Positions 31,336 to 42,664 are shown, counted from the first letter of the stretch. The stretch: DNA of 64,000 bases from Megaustenia siamemsis (GCA_032433765.1 JAVIAB010000025.1:32209615-32273614); one strand, 5' to 3'. Notes: generated from the letters alone by a model not told the origin. A program made the numbers and translations.

Positions 31336-31890
31336 TGTCTTCAATTACAGCAGTAGATTTGTTGAATGATTGATTGATAAATCAATTCGTGTGGAAATCT
31401 ACTCTGAGCCTTCTGAAGTGTCAACTTGGAGTCCATCGTGATAACTGCCTCATTCAGTTGTGCTGTAAACAAACGTGGTGTCACCAGCAGGGATATTGAT
31501 ACAACAAAGCTACGGCCGTTTCACCGACAAACGCCGGACATATGGTGATGTGTTTTCTGTCATGTTGATTCGACAAGAGCTATATATTCATGATTCCCTC
31601 TGTGAGAGCGTTGTTTGCCTATGAATCCCCAGGCCGGAAGTGGTCGATGCAGCAAGCCCAATGATGGTATGAATATTAATTAGTCTAGAGGAACGCTTCA
31701 ATTTTATACATCATGACCACCACCCATGGGGTTGCCAGTGTTTCATTTATTTATGAGTCAATTTTCTTCTTTTTATGTTGGGGGGAAAGGAAGTGGGGTG
31801 GGGGTGCGATAGAAAAGGGAGTGTGTCGGACGGGAGGGGGGAGGTTAGATTTATATTAAACTAAATGTTTACAGGACATCTAATCCATAA
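31336..31890. other. No gene recognised
   Basis: About 555 bp. A G-rich stretch (GGGGGGAAAGG through GGGAGGGGGGAGG, about 31780-31850) is the only notable composition. No repeat of anything else in the window. Confidence 0.45.
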
Positions 31891-31894
31891 TGTT

Positions 31895-32376
31895 TTCAGT
31901 ATTGTATATTCAACAAGAAACAGGAAAAAGAGTTCTTAAATGTTACGTAGAGCCAGTCTTAACATACAGATGCGAATCATGGACAATAGGACAACAGACA
32001 AGAAAATCACTGGAGTCTGTAGAAATGTGGTTTTACGGAAGAATGTTGAGAATACCATGGACAGCTAAGAAAAGTAATGAAGATGTTCTGAGAAAGGTCA
32101 AAGCAAAAAGAGAGCTAATTTCCAATGTTAGGAAGAGACAATCATCATTTTTTGGCCATGTAATGAGAAGAGAACAACTTGAATATATTGTAACAACTGG
32201 GAAAATTGAGGGACGAAGAGATAGAGGGAAGCAAAGAGAAAAAATAACAGACAGCTTAAGAGAATGGCTTGGCAGAATGTCAACAACAGAAATGATAAAT
32301 AGCTGCCGAGATCGAATGTTGTGGAGATACATGATCACCTACGAAATAGACCCGGTACTTGATGATGATGATGATT
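31895..32376 (+). mobile_element. LINE-A 3' end, copy 5, best preserved tail
   Basis: Open through about 150 codons: ETGKRVLKCYVEPVLTYRC, ESWTIGQQTRKSLESVEMW, RMLRIPWTAKKSNEDVLRKV, SSFFGHVMRREQLEYIVTTG, KIEGRRDRGKQREK and SLREWLGRMSTTEMIN. It ends with a (GAT)n tail after ACCCGGTACTT. The LINE C-terminal tail has no catalytic role known to me. No stop interrupts the frame before the tail, so it is recent. Confidence 0.9.
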
Positions 32377-32390
32377 GTATATCCCCAAAT

Positions 32391-32618
32391 GAACTGGACT
32401 AAAAAGAACAAGAGGTAGGGTTCGATCCCAACCGACGGCTTCCGGGTTCACCCAGCCTTTAATGGGTACCGGATTTTTTCTGGGAAAGTAGAGCGGCACG
32501 GGCGTAATACCGACCACATAACCCCAAAAATCATGTGCTGAAGGTCTGTAAAATTGATGGTCACTAACACCATATTCCCTATACGCCACTTGACGTGACG
32601 GGTGCTCTTAAGTTTTTT
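32391..32618 (+). mobile_element. SINE-1 copy, head truncated
   Basis: Begins inside the head at GAACTGGACT and keeps the B box GGGTTCGATCCC, the GGTTCACCCAGCCTTTAATG body and CACTTGACGTGACGGGTGCT near the 3' end, followed by a T run. It sits just after the LINE-A tail. Confidence 0.85.
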
Positions 32619-32714
32619 TTTTTTACTATAGCCCCAATGGTTGTTATAACAGGAAGTAGTCGATTATCATGTTTTTAGAAAAGAAAATAATAGTTTATCA
32701 TGCTGTTATAACAG

Positions 32715-33215
32715 GAAGTCGTGATTAGAAAATAAAACAAACGATGAAGTCTTAAAACAACTAAAATTTGAAAGTTGAACTACAAAAGATAATTCAATCA
32801 AGAAAAATAACATTTTTGTGGCATGTTAAAAGGCACAGTAGCCTACTAAATGTAATTATATGGGGAAGATACAAGGTAAACGAGGCAGAGGCAGACCAAG
32901 ACTAACATGGAAGAGTAATATCAGAAGATGGACAAGTCAACCTATGACAATCTGCACCATCAAAGCAAGAGACAGAGCGGAATGGCGCTCCATGGTAGCC
33001 AACCTTCGATGCGGAGATGGACAAGTCAACCTATGACAATCTGCACCATCAAAGCAAGAGACAGAGCGGAATGGCGCTCCATGGTAGCCAACCTTCGATG
33101 CGGAGATGGACAAGTCAACCTATGACAATCTGCACCATCAAAGCAAGAGACAGAGCGGAATGGCGCTCCATGGTAGCCAACCTTCTATGCGGAGACTGCA
33201 CTCAATGACGAGTCG
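32715..33215 (+). mobile_element. LINE-B 3' end, copy 4, with tandem triplication
   Basis: Decayed EKKTNDEVLKQLK, then CKRGRGRPRLTWKSNIRRW-type residues, then the terminal coding part (TSQPMTICTIKARDRAEWRS) repeated three times. It ends CGGAGACTGCACTCAATGA. Confidence 0.85.
32927..33193. repeat. 89-bp tandem triplication of the LINE-B terminus
   Basis: GATGGACAAGTCAACCTATG starts at 32927, 33016 and 33105. Units are nearly identical. Each junction reads GCGGAGATGGACAAG: the family 3' end GCGGAGATGGCACTC and the internal AGATGGACAAG share GAGATGG/AGATGG, a likely microhomology. Confidence 0.95.
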
Positions 33216-33399
33216 TTTATCATGATGTTTTAACAGGAAGTAGTCGATTATCATGCTCTCATAAAAAGAAGTAGTCGATTATTTTGGCTGTTATAACAGT
33301 TAGCAGTTTACTTCGATGTTATGTTCACAGGATACTCGAACATTATAGTCAATGCGTAATTTGTATTTATTTGCTACATGATGCTATACTATATAACAG

Positions 33400-33830
33400 T
33401 AAACAAACAAATGAAAAGACGATTAATGGCCACAGAGATGGCATTTCTCAGAAGAATATTGAAAGTTCTCTGAACAGCTAAAAATGATAATGTTTCTCAA
33501 AAAACGCCAACACAAAAAGGGAGTTTCTAAAAAAACATCAGAGAGAAACAATCAACATTTTTCGGGCACATCATGAGAAGAGGAAAGTTGGAATACTTGG
33601 TTACAACAGGTAAATTACAGGGAAAGGGAGATCGTGGACGACAAAGAGAGAAAATACTAGACAGCCTGGTGTCATGGCATGGAAAAAATGTTAACAGAAT
33701 TGATACGAGGTTTGGTAGATAGAAGTTTGTAGAAGGACATGATCGCCTACGCCAACCGGTTTAGCATATGACGATGATACTGATTATGATGATGATGATG
33801 CTGATGACGATGATGATGATGCTACATTTG
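33400..33830 (+). mobile_element. LINE-A-like 3' end, divergent, copy 6
   Basis: Plus-strand fragments: MAFLRRILKVL, then FFGHIMRRGKLEYLVTTGK, then GKGDRGRQREKILDSL and RRKDMIAYANRF-like sequence. It ends GACGATGATACTGATTATGA in a longer GAT-type tail. Same plan as LINE-A but with different words; a sister subfamily. Confidence 0.7.
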
Positions 33831-33932
33831 AACTTATTTGATAACAAACTGTAAGGTGAACGGTTGATGTCGTTGTAAAGAAGACTGGATATATCTACTT
33901 TTTTTATAATTGTGTAGCTCTCGTGATTAATT

Positions 33933-34201
33933 GGGAGCTGCGATGGCTCAGTGGTTAGTGAACTGGACTACAAAGGACAAGAGGTCGGGTTCCATCCTGA
34001 TCGACGGCTTCTAGGTTCACCCAGCCTTAAAATGGGTACAGATTTTTTTTTTCTGTGAAAGTAAAGCGGCACGGACATAATACCGACCACATTACCCTAA
34101 AAATCATGTGCTGAATGTCTGTAAAATTTATGGTCACTAACACCATATTCCGTGTACGCCACTTGGCGTGACGGGGGCTCTTTACTTTTTTTTTTTTTTT
34201 T
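33933..34201 (+). mobile_element. SINE-1 copy, full length
   Basis: Head GGGAGCTGCGATGGCTCAG, B box GGGTTCCATCC (worn), body TTCACCCAGCC, AAGCGGCACGG and AAAAATCATGTGC, end CACTTGGCGTGACGGGGGCT followed by about 15 T. Confidence 0.85.
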
Positions 34202-34329
34202 ACTGTTACGCGCTTTACTACTTTAATTCTCATACTTCATATTGGCCGTTCGTCTTTCCTTAACACTTTCAAGTCACATCATGTTCTTGACAGTCAAAAA
34301 ACGCTGAGGTATACATATTTATTTATATA

Positions 34330-34790
34330 CTATTGTTACAGTCCAGTAGTCACAAGTTATATAATACATTCAATGGACGATATGTATATAATTGTAGGTT
34401 ACAATCAATATGTATATATGGCCCTTTTCGTCTTGTCAGACGGTCTAGTGGAGGCTATTGCGTATTTTTTTTGAGGTATTGTTTTTGCCGAACAGCTTCT
34501 CTCGTGGCTAATTCTACCAATGTTTGACAAACACACGCGGTCACATAATGAACAGGTCAGGCTCGCTGGTCCACAGGGTTTACCATCCTTTTTCATGAGT
34601 CTCTTCTCTTCTAAGTCCTGTCTTAGCACAGTCTCAAATGTTGTTATACCGTTCCTTATACATGCTCTCCATGATGTGCGATCACTTGCCAGATGTTGCC
34701 AGTCGTTTTCACAGATGGAGAAGTCTTTCAGAGATGATTTGCAGATATCTCTATATCGTAATTTACAATCAATAATATTATAATTATACT
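34330..34790 (-). mobile_element. LINE-H C-terminus with C2H2 zinc finger
   Basis: The minus strand is open over the whole piece: RYRDICKSSLKDF, DWQHLASDRTSWRACI, TFETVLRQDLEEKRLMKK and then CSLCDRVCLSNIGRISHERSC. The last part is a C..C (12) H....C finger of the kind at the end of some LINE proteins, where it follows a D+..W+..+ helix. The zinc ligands are all present. No RT is present; the frame ends in a TAC run near 34405. The Met near 34629 is internal. Confidence 0.75.
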
Positions 34791-34857
34791 ACTGGGTGGT
34801 CTGGATAACTTCTGGTCTCAAGTACACCCCTGGAAGTATTAAACACATCACAGATCA

Positions 34858-35227
34858 TCATCATCATAATCATCGAGTGCCATCTCCGCATCGAAGGTTG
34901 GCTACCATGGAGCGCCATTCTGCTCTGTCTCTTGCTTTGATTGTGCAGATTGCCATAGGCTGACTTGTCCATCTTTTGATGTTACTAGTCCATGTTAGTT
35001 TTGGCCTGCCTCTGCCTCTTTTACTTTGTATTTTCCTCTCCAGGATTACTTTTAGTAGGCTGTTGTGTCTTTTAACATGCACTAAAAAAATCGCATTTGT
35101 CTTGTTTGAATTGTGTTTAGTAGTTCTATTTTCATTTTTAGTTGTTTTTAGGCTTCGTCGTTTGTTTTCTTTTCCTTCCATACAATTCTACCTATTATTC
35201 TATATATCCACATTTCAAAGGCTTTAA
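34858..35227 (-). mobile_element. LINE-B 3' end, copy 5, with 11-bp target-site duplication
   Basis: ATCACAGATCA lies at 34847-34857 and 35228-35238. The minus strand holds HVKRHNSLLKVILERKIQSK, GRGRPKLTWTSNIKRW and AEWRSMVANLRCGDGT, a stop, then the tail ATGATTATGATGATGATG. The 5' end is cut at AGCCTTTGAAATGTGG. It is a short, clean, young insertion. Confidence 0.92.
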
Positions 35228-35294
35228 ATCACAGATCACACTTCTATGTATCTAAACTACAGTCATTTTGTGGACTTTGCAATGCATTAACTTC

Positions 35295-35442
35295 TTATCT
35301 GTCTGTCTGTCTGCCTGTCTGCCTGTCTGGCTGTCTGCCTGCCTGTCTGTCTGTCTGTCTGCCTGTCTGCCTGCCTGCTCCTCCCTGCTCTGCCCTGCCT
35401 GCCTGCCTGTCTGTTCTGTCCTGTCCTGTCTGTCTGTCCTGT

Positions 35443-35480
<38 letters not shown>

Positions 35481-35481
35481 C

Positions 35482-35525
<44 letters not shown>

Positions 35526-35725
35526 CTGTCCTGTCTTATCCTGTCCTGCTCTGTCTGTCTGTCTGTCTGTCTATCTGTCCTGTCCTGTCTGTCTGTCTGT
35601 CCTGTCCTGTCTGTCTGTCTGTCTGTCTGCCTGCCTGCCTGCCTGCTCCTCCCTGCTCTGCTCTGCCTGCCTGCCTGTCTGTCTGTCCTGTCCTGTCCTG
35701 CTCTGTCTGTCTGTCCTGCCCTGTC

Positions 35726-35758
<33 letters not shown>

Positions 35759-36141
35759 CTGTCTGTTCTGTCCTGTCCTGTCCTGTCTGTCAGGCTGTAT
35801 GTCTGTCTGTCTGTCTGCCCTGTCCTGTCCTGTCTGTCTGTATGTCTGTCTGTCCTGTCCTGTCCTGTCCTGTCCTGTCCTGTCCTGTCCTGTCTGTCTG
35901 TCTGTCTGTCTGCCTGCCTGCCTGCTCCTCCCTGCTCTGACCTGCCTGCCTGCCTGTCTGTTCTGTCCTGTCCTGTCTGTCTGTCCTGTTCTGCCTGTCT
36001 GTCCTGTCCTGTCTTGTCTGTCTGTCTGTCTGTCCTGTCATGTCCTGCTCTGTCTGTCTGTCCTGCCCTGTCCTGTCTGTCTGTTTGTCTGTCTGTCTGT
36101 CTATCCTGTCTGTTCTGTCCTGTCCTGTCTGTCAGGCTGTA

Positions 36142-36177
<36 letters not shown>

Positions 36178-36545
36178 CTGTCTGTCTGTCTGTCCTGTCC
36201 TGTCTGTCTGCCTGTCTGTCCTGTCCTGTCTTGTCTGTCTGTCTGTCTGTCTGTCCTGTCATGTCCTGCTCTGTCTGTCTGTCCTGCCCTGTCCTGTCTG
36301 TCCGTTTGTCTGTCTGTCTGTCTGTCTGTCCTGTCTGTCCTGTCCTGTCCTGTCTGTCTGTATGTCTGTCTGTCCTGTCCTGTCCTGCCTGTCTGTCTGT
36401 CTGTCTCTCTGTCTGTCTGTCTGTACTGTCTGTCTGTCCTGTCCTGTCCTGTCCTGTCTGTCTGTCTGTCTGTCTGTCCTGTCGTGTCCTGTCATGTTCT
36501 TTCTGTCTGTCTGTCTGTCTGTATGTCCTTTCCTGTCCTATCCTA
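35295..36545. repeat. (CTGT)n / (CCTGT)n complex simple repeat, 1.25 kb
   Basis: Runs of CTGT, CTGCC and CCTGT in changing order. Blocks such as CTGCCTGCTCCTCCCTGC recur (near 35373, 35640 and 35920), and TGTCAGGCTGTATGTCTGTC near 35788 and 36128, so larger segments have been duplicated. Frames of up to 452 codons rich in Cys, Leu, Ser and Val are artefacts. Confidence 0.95.
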
Positions 36546-36559
36546 TTCTGTCGCTCTTA

Positions 36560-36690
36560 TTTATTTATTCAGAACTGGAGTCGTCAGTCGCTTAACACTG
36601 CGGGACTTGTTGAGGGCGGAACCTGATCATCTATGGTTGTGTTCGGAGTGCAATGACGATACCCGTAAATAACTTCAATAACACAACACC
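36560..36690 (+). mobile_element. LINE-E 3' end, copy 2
   Basis: Translates RTGVVSRLTLRDLLRAEPDH and LWLCSECNDD, matching the last 35 residues of LINE-E. Ends GTAAATAACTTCAATAACAC, a minimal version of the 8-bp tail. Confidence 0.8.
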
Positions 36691-36815
36691 TATCTACACT
36701 AGTAATAGTAGCCTTTCTAATTTCTCTCTGTCAATTGTTGCTGGCTAATTGATAATCACTGCCTCTATCCTGTCTAATTGTCTCTAAGTGTTTTTTATAT
36801 ACGGATCACTCTTTT

Positions 36816-36891
36816 CTATCCGCCTACTCGTCTATCCGCCTACTCGTCTGTCCGCCTACTCGTCTATCCGCCTACTCGTCTATCCGCTATA
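36816..36891. repeat. 16-bp tandem repeat, about 5 copies
   Basis: Unit CTACTCGTCTATCCGC; one copy has CTGTCC. Falls in otherwise unassigned sequence (36691-37039). Confidence 0.9.
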
Positions 36892-37039
36892 AGCATTACT
36901 TATTATACAAAGCAACTCGCTTTGGGGTTAATGCACGGTTCCGCTTCTTTTACACCGCTTTTTTTAAACATATATAAGTTATATAAATAAATATACGTGT
37001 ATCATACTTTCGTTAATCAATGCTTAACCAATCACCTCT

Positions 37040-38276
37040 AAATCCACGTTGATCCCATCACCATGTTTATCTCATCACCTCTAATCCATATTTATCTCAT
37101 CACTTCTAATCCATATTTATCTCATCACTTCTAATCCATATTTATCTCATCACTTCTAAACCATATTTATCTCATCACCTCTAATCCATTTTTTATCTCA
37201 TCACCTCTAATCCATATTTATCTCATCACCTCTAATCCATTTTTGTATCTCATCACTTCTAATCCATATTTATCTCATCACCTCTAATCCATATTTATCT
37301 CATCACCTATAATCCATTTTTATCTCATCACTTATAATCCATATTTATCTCATCACATCTAATCCATATTTATCTCATCACCTATAATCCATTTTTATCT
37401 CATCACTTCTAATCCATATTTATCCCATCACATCTAATCCATATTTATCTCATCACCTCTAATCCATATTTATCTCATCACCTCTAATCCATTTTTTTAT
37501 CTCATCACTTCTAATCCATATTTATCTCATCACATCTAATCCGTTTTTTATCTCATCACTTCTAATCCATATTTATCTCATCACCTCTAACCCATATTTA
37601 TCTCATCACCTCTAATCCATTTTTATCTCATCACCTCTAATCCATATTTATCTCATCACCTCTAATCCATTTTTTATCTCATCACCTCTAATCCATATTT
37701 ATCTCATCACCTCTAATCCATTTTTGTATCTCATCACTTCTAATCCATATTTATCTCATCACCTCTAATCCATATTTATCTCATCACCTATAATCCATTT
37801 TTATCGCATCACTTATAATCCATATTTATCTCATCACATCTAATCCATATTTATCTCATCACCTATAATCCATTTTTATCTCATCACTTCTAATCCATAT
37901 TTATCCCATCACATCTAATCCATATTTATCTCATCACCTCTAATCCATATTTATCTCATCACCTCTAATCCATTTTTTATCTCATCACTTCTAATCCATA
38001 TTTATCTCATCACATCTAATCCGTTTTTTATCTCATCACTTCTAATCCATATTTATCTCATCACCTCTAACCCATATTTATCTCATCACCTCTAATCCAT
38101 TTTTTATCTCATCACCTCTAATCCATATTTATCTCATCACCTCTAATCCATTTTTTATCTCATCACCTCTAATCCATATTTATCTCATCACCTCTAATCC
38201 ATAATTATCTCATCATCTCTAATCCATTTATTATCTCATCACCTCTAATCCATATTTATCTCATCACCTCTATTTC
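37040..38276. repeat. 25-bp minisatellite, about 50 copies
   Basis: Unit TCTCATCACCTCTAATCCAT plus ATTTA; variants have ATTTTTTA, ATTTTTGTA, CACTTCTAA and CACATCTAA. A run of distinctive variants repeats after about 480 bp (TTTTGTATCT at 37241 and 37722; AACCCATATTTA at 37589 and 38069), showing a block duplication. Confidence 0.95.
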
Positions 38277-38524
38277 TCATCTCTTCTTACAGTTTCAAGC
38301 TTTCCGACGAATGAATTTACAAAGAGATAAGCACAGTTATCAAATATAAATAAGATACATATATGAAGTACCATGCGGGACCACGATTACAGCTGCAGAA
38401 AACATACAAATAAACATAAAATGGTTATGTTCACATTGAGCAGCTAATATTCTTTCTGTCATTTTTTTTTTAGCTGTGTCTTCTGCCTTGGATTTTTGTG
38501 CTTGATGTTTAGTTTAGTATAGAT

Positions 38525-39035
38525 AGCAAAAGCAGTTTTCCACACAAAAAAAGAGGAAGATACTGAGCAATCCAATTTTGACAATGGAAACAAGAAAAAG
38601 GGATCTTAAATTTTATGTAGAGTCAGTCTTAACATATGGATGTGAATCGTGGACAATACGACGACAGACAAGAAAATCAGGAGAGGCTGTACAAATGTGG
38701 TTTTACTTAAAAATTTTGAGAATGCCATGGGCAGCTAAAAAAGAGTAATGAAAAGGTTATGAAAGAGGTCGAAGCAAAGAGAGAGCTAATATACAATATT
38801 AGGAAGAAACAATCATCATTTTTTGGTCATGTAATGTGAAGGGAACAGCTGGAATATATTATGACAACTGGGAAAATTGAGGGTTCAAGAGGTAGAGGGA
38901 GCAAAGAGAAAAGATACTAGGTTGTTTAAGAGAATGGCTTGGCAGAAGGTCAACAGCAGAAATGATAAATAACTGTCGAGATCTAAAGTTGTGGAGAGAC
39001 ATGATCACCTACGCCAGTAGGCATGTATAGTTTAT
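38525..39035 (+). mobile_element. LINE-A 3' end, copy 7, decayed
   Basis: Fragments of AKAVFHTKKEEDTE, TRKRDLKFYVESVLTYGCES, MRNQNNHHFLVM-type shifts and WLGRRSTAEMINNCRDLKL. Ends GCCAGTAGGCATGTATAG without a (GAT)n tail, so the 3' terminus is lost. Confidence 0.75.
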
Positions 39036-39284
39036 TTGCTATGCCTGAGAAAAGCTTTTGCCGAAACGTTGAAGTTTGTCTTGTCTTTCTCATAGTCTCG
39101 TTGCTCAATACCATTTTGTGTGTTAATTATATAATAAACCTACAGCTGAGGTCATTATTTTAAATATCTCCAGTAAGACAGTTTTTGTGCTTCATTTACA
39201 CGATAGCTTTATGCTACTCGTACAGTCCTCGCGTCTTTTACAAGTCATGCACGCATTTTATTCCTTAACATATGTTATTTTTTG

Positions 39285-39625
39285 AATAGCAAAATATTAC
39301 ATCTTAATATTCCTGTATTGTGCAGAAACATGAACATTGGACAAGAAAACAGATCAGAAAATTGAAGCCTTTGAAATGTGGATTTATAGAAGAATAGGTA
39401 GAATTGGATGGAAAGAAAAGAAAATAAACAATGAAGTTTTAAAACAACTGAAAATAAAAAGGGAACTACTAAACACAATTAGAACAAGACAAATGAAATT
39501 TTGGGGGCATGTTAAAAGACACAACAGCCTACTAAAAGTAATCTTGGAGGGGAAAATACAAGGTAAAAGAGGCAGAGGCAGACCAAGACTAATATGGACG
39601 AGTAACATCAAAAGATGATGATGGT
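39285..39625 (+). mobile_element. LINE-B 3' end, copy 6
   Basis: Open frame of 93 codons: MDKKTDQKIEAFEMWIYRRI, GRIGWKEKKINNEVLKQLK, WGHVKRHNSLLKVILEGKIQ, GRGRPRLIWTSNIKR, then GATGATGATGG. Compared with other copies, the last ~40 codons are missing and the GAT tail starts right after IKR. Confidence 0.85.
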
Positions 39626-39705
39626 GAAAAATTGCACAACTTGTGAAGATCAAACCCAAACACTTGTTCAGCTTAAACGAACAATTTGGAAATTAGTTCT
39701 CTTTA

Positions 39706-40714
39706 GTTCCTTCACAAATTCGTGCCCACAAAATTGATCTATTATCTCGGAAACTGTTTGATGAATTTCTGTAATGCTTTTTCATGAAATCTTTTTTTTT
39801 ATTTTCACCGACCTTCAGATTTTATAACATTTAAGTACAAAGGTATTCTGAATTTTGCACAAATCGTTTTTTGTTATATAATTTTAGGAAAATATCAAAC
39901 TGCGTGCTCTAAACATTATATTTTACTGTAAATTATGTTCATTTTCTAACAATGCAAGCCAAAGGCGTATCCGTATTACATTGAATAGGGCAACATTTTC
40001 CATTTTATTTTTTATCTTCGTCATAGAGATAGGTAAACTTCCTTGCCTGACCGCCTCTGCAGAGTCAAAGTTTATGTCCTATCCATCGAATGAAAGACTC
40101 TCTATCTATATTTAGAGCTGCCCGTGTTCTGTTTTCTGGTTTTTTTTATATCGTAATAAAACCGACCATTTTAGATTCCTTGCAAAAGTGTATGTACAAA
40201 CACAGTTACCTTTTGCTTAGTGATGAATTTACACTTTAAACTCTTCATGGTTATAAAAATCAAGTAGTCACTTCACCACAGTTTACAAATTACCACACAT
40301 ACAGGAATATTAATTAATAGTAAATGTTTTGTCAAAATGCGCCTCTGGACCAAATTTAACAAGAAAGCGGAAATGAAATTACTAAAATAAACATCGGAGT
40401 GGCGGTGGTTTTACAAGTTAAGAGTGGGAAACGGTGCTAAGATTGTGTAGTGTGCACGTGAAATTTGCCTTTTTAATTGGTGAGTTGATTACAACAAATG
40501 TGGGTATTGGAAAATCCTAGAATTTAGGACAAGCAAGAAAATCATATTTTTATTTACCTCAAATACGCCAAAATCTGTCCTAAATATATGGCAGTAGGGC
40601 AAAAATTCAGACTAAAGGTCGATGAAAAAATAAGATTTCACGAAAAGAATTACAGAAATTCATCAGTTTCCGAGATAATTGATCAACTCTGTGGGCACGA
40701 ATTTGTGAACGAAC
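39706..40714 (-). mobile_element. 1-kb non-autonomous relative of the 18-kb DNA transposon
   Basis: Ends GTTCCTTCACAAATTCGTGC (39706) and its mirror CACGAATTTGTGAACGAAC (to 40714), flanked by TA at 39704-39705 and 40715-40716. Read on the minus strand, about 310 bp at its start match 18143-18440 (including GGCAAATTTCACGTGCACAC). About 340 bp at its end match 23230-23567. The ~350-bp middle is unrelated to the transposase and has no array. No coding capacity. Confidence 0.88.
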
Positions 40715-40774
40715 TATACAAAGTATGCTATTGATTATAAGTTATAACATCAAAGATAAGCAAGTTAGAGAGTT

Positions 40775-41195
40775 TAGGGAATTGAATGGTAGGAACCAAA
40801 CCCTGCCAAGAATATATAGAACAACAACTTAAATGGTTGGGCCACCTGGTCAGAATGAATCCTCACCAATCACCATAAAGTGCGTTCTTCTCGAGAATGC
40901 ATGGGAAAAGACCAAGAGGAAGACCCAGAAGAAGATGGATAGATGCAGTGATAGAGACATGTAACAACAAAGGAAAATCACTAATTCAGACAGTTCGAGC
41001 AGCTCAAGAACGACAAATGATATAAACCACGACACCTTTTAGGTGTCAGTGAAAAGAGAAAAGAAGAAGATGGATAGATGCAGTGACAGAGACATGTAAC
41101 AACAAAGGAAAATCACTAATTCAGACAGTTGGAGCAGCTCAAGAACGACAAATGATATAAACCACGACACCTTTTAGGTATCAGTGAGAAGATAA
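40775..41195 (+). mobile_element. LINE-C 3' end, copy 3, with the same terminal duplication
   Basis: Reads NQTLPRIYRTTT in a shifted frame, then KWLGHLVRMNPHQSP and KRPRGRPRRRWIDAVIETC. GATGGATAGATGCAGTGA occurs at 40934 and 41069, period 135 bp, as in the copy at 9198. Both lack the reverse transcriptase start. Confidence 0.88.
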
Positions 41196-41346
41196 ATTAA
41201 GAGAAGAAGCGAAATGAAATATGACATATTTAAATACATATATGTCAAAAGAAACGCATAATCCCATTACTGGTGTATGTCAGGTTGGGGCAGAGCGGGT
41301 GGCGGTATATATTGGACCGGAGAATAAAGGCCGCTTGTCCTGAACA

Positions 41347-41865
41347 GTTGCTATGAGGTGTTTATTATATGAGGTGTTTGTTATATGAGGTGTTTGTTAA
41401 ATGAGGTGTTTGTTATATGAGGTGTTTGTTATATGAGGTGTTTTTGTTATATGGGGTGTTTGTTATATGAGGTGTTTGTTATATTAGGTGTTTGTTATGT
41501 GGGGTGTTTGTTATATGAGGTGTTTGTTATATGAGGTGTTTGTTATATGAGGTGTTTGTTATATGAGGTGTTTTTATATGAGGTGTTTGTTATATGAGGT
41601 ATTTGTTATATGAGGTGTTTGTTATATGAAGTGTTTGTTATATGACGTGTTTATTATATGAGGTGTTTGTTATATGAGGTATTTGTTATATGAGGTGTTT
41701 GTTATATGAAGTGTTTGTTATATGACGTGTTTATTATATGAGGTGTTTGTTATATGAGGTGTTTATTATATGAGGTGTTTGTTATATGAGGTGTTTGTTA
41801 TATGAGGTGTTTGTTATATGAGGTGTTTGTTATATGAGGTGTTTGTTGTATGAGGTATTCATGTT
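41347..41865. repeat. 16-bp minisatellite, about 32 copies
   Basis: Unit GAGGTGTTTGTTATAT. Variants TATTATATG, GACGTGTTTATTATAT and GAAGTGTTTGTTATAT; a block with GAGGTATTTG and GAAGTG occurs twice (41592 and 41686). Confidence 0.95.
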
Positions 41866-41899
41866 TTAGTTTGTCAATTCATCTCCGGCAGAATAAAAT

Positions 41900-42190
41900 A
41901 AAATATGTGTATTTGTGTGTGTGTGCGTTCGTTTGTGAGTGAGTGAGCGTGTGAGTGAGTGAGTGTATGAGTGAGTGGGTGAATGAGTGTGTGTGTGTGT
42001 GAGCGTTTGGATGTGTGTGTGTGGGTGTGGGTGAGTAAGTGTGTGAATTAGTGAGTGAGTGTGTGAGTGAGTGTTTGAGTATGTGTGTGAGCGAGTGAGT
42101 GAGTGGGTGTGTGTGAGTGTGAGTAAGTGAGTGAATATGTGAGTGAGTGTGTGAGTGAGTGTGGGAGTGAGTGAGTGAGTGAGTAAACAT
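41900..42190. repeat. (GTGA)n-rich tract
   Basis: GTGAGTGAGTGAGTG mixed with GTGTGTGTGTG and single substitutions. The minus-strand His/Thr/Ser-rich frame is an artefact. Confidence 0.9.
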
Positions 42191-42239
42191 AACAGCAGCA
42201 GAATAGCTAGAGACTACCATTTATAATTCTTTTCTACGC

Positions 42240-42540
42240 TGACGCAAGCAGATGAGGAAAGAAAGAAGAATATATATAATCGCCAATCAACCACTAATAT
42301 CTTCAGTAATCAAGAAAAGACGACGGTTATATGTTGGTCATGTGATGAGGAGAGATCATAACCGAATAGCAAAGCAAGCCGTCATGTGGGAAACAACAGG
42401 TAAGAGGAAAAGTGGCCGACCAAGAAAGACACTGAGAAAAACATTGATCAGAGAGGCAAGAACAGCAGGAATTGGCTCCCTCGATGAGTTGCTTGCACAG
42501 AACAGAGACACATTTTTATAAAAGATCTTTACAAGGATTG
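42240..42540 (+). mobile_element. LINE-D C-terminus, copy 1
   Basis: Open over 89 codons: SSVIKKRRRLYVGHVMRRDH, KQAVMWETTGKRKSGRPRKT, REARTAGIGSLDELLAQNRD and a stop after TFL. It has the YVGH.MRR / GRP+ layout shared by LINE tails but different wording from A-C. It ends at about CAAGGATTG. The nucleotide end is not certain. Confidence 0.7.
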
Positions 42541-42664
42541 AAAACTTCTAGAATAAAATTTAGATAAGAGAAAGAGTCTCTGGGTCTATGCCCACACGTT
42601 TTTTTTATATATTCCAAAAGCCACTCTTCGCTGAAAATGTCTCAACATCATCAGCTTGCATGTG

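Noticed and set aside
35295..36626. 452-codon Cys/Leu/Ser-rich frame as a secreted cysteine-rich protein
   Set aside because: It is the translation of CTGT/CCTGT simple repeats; several frames are equally open.
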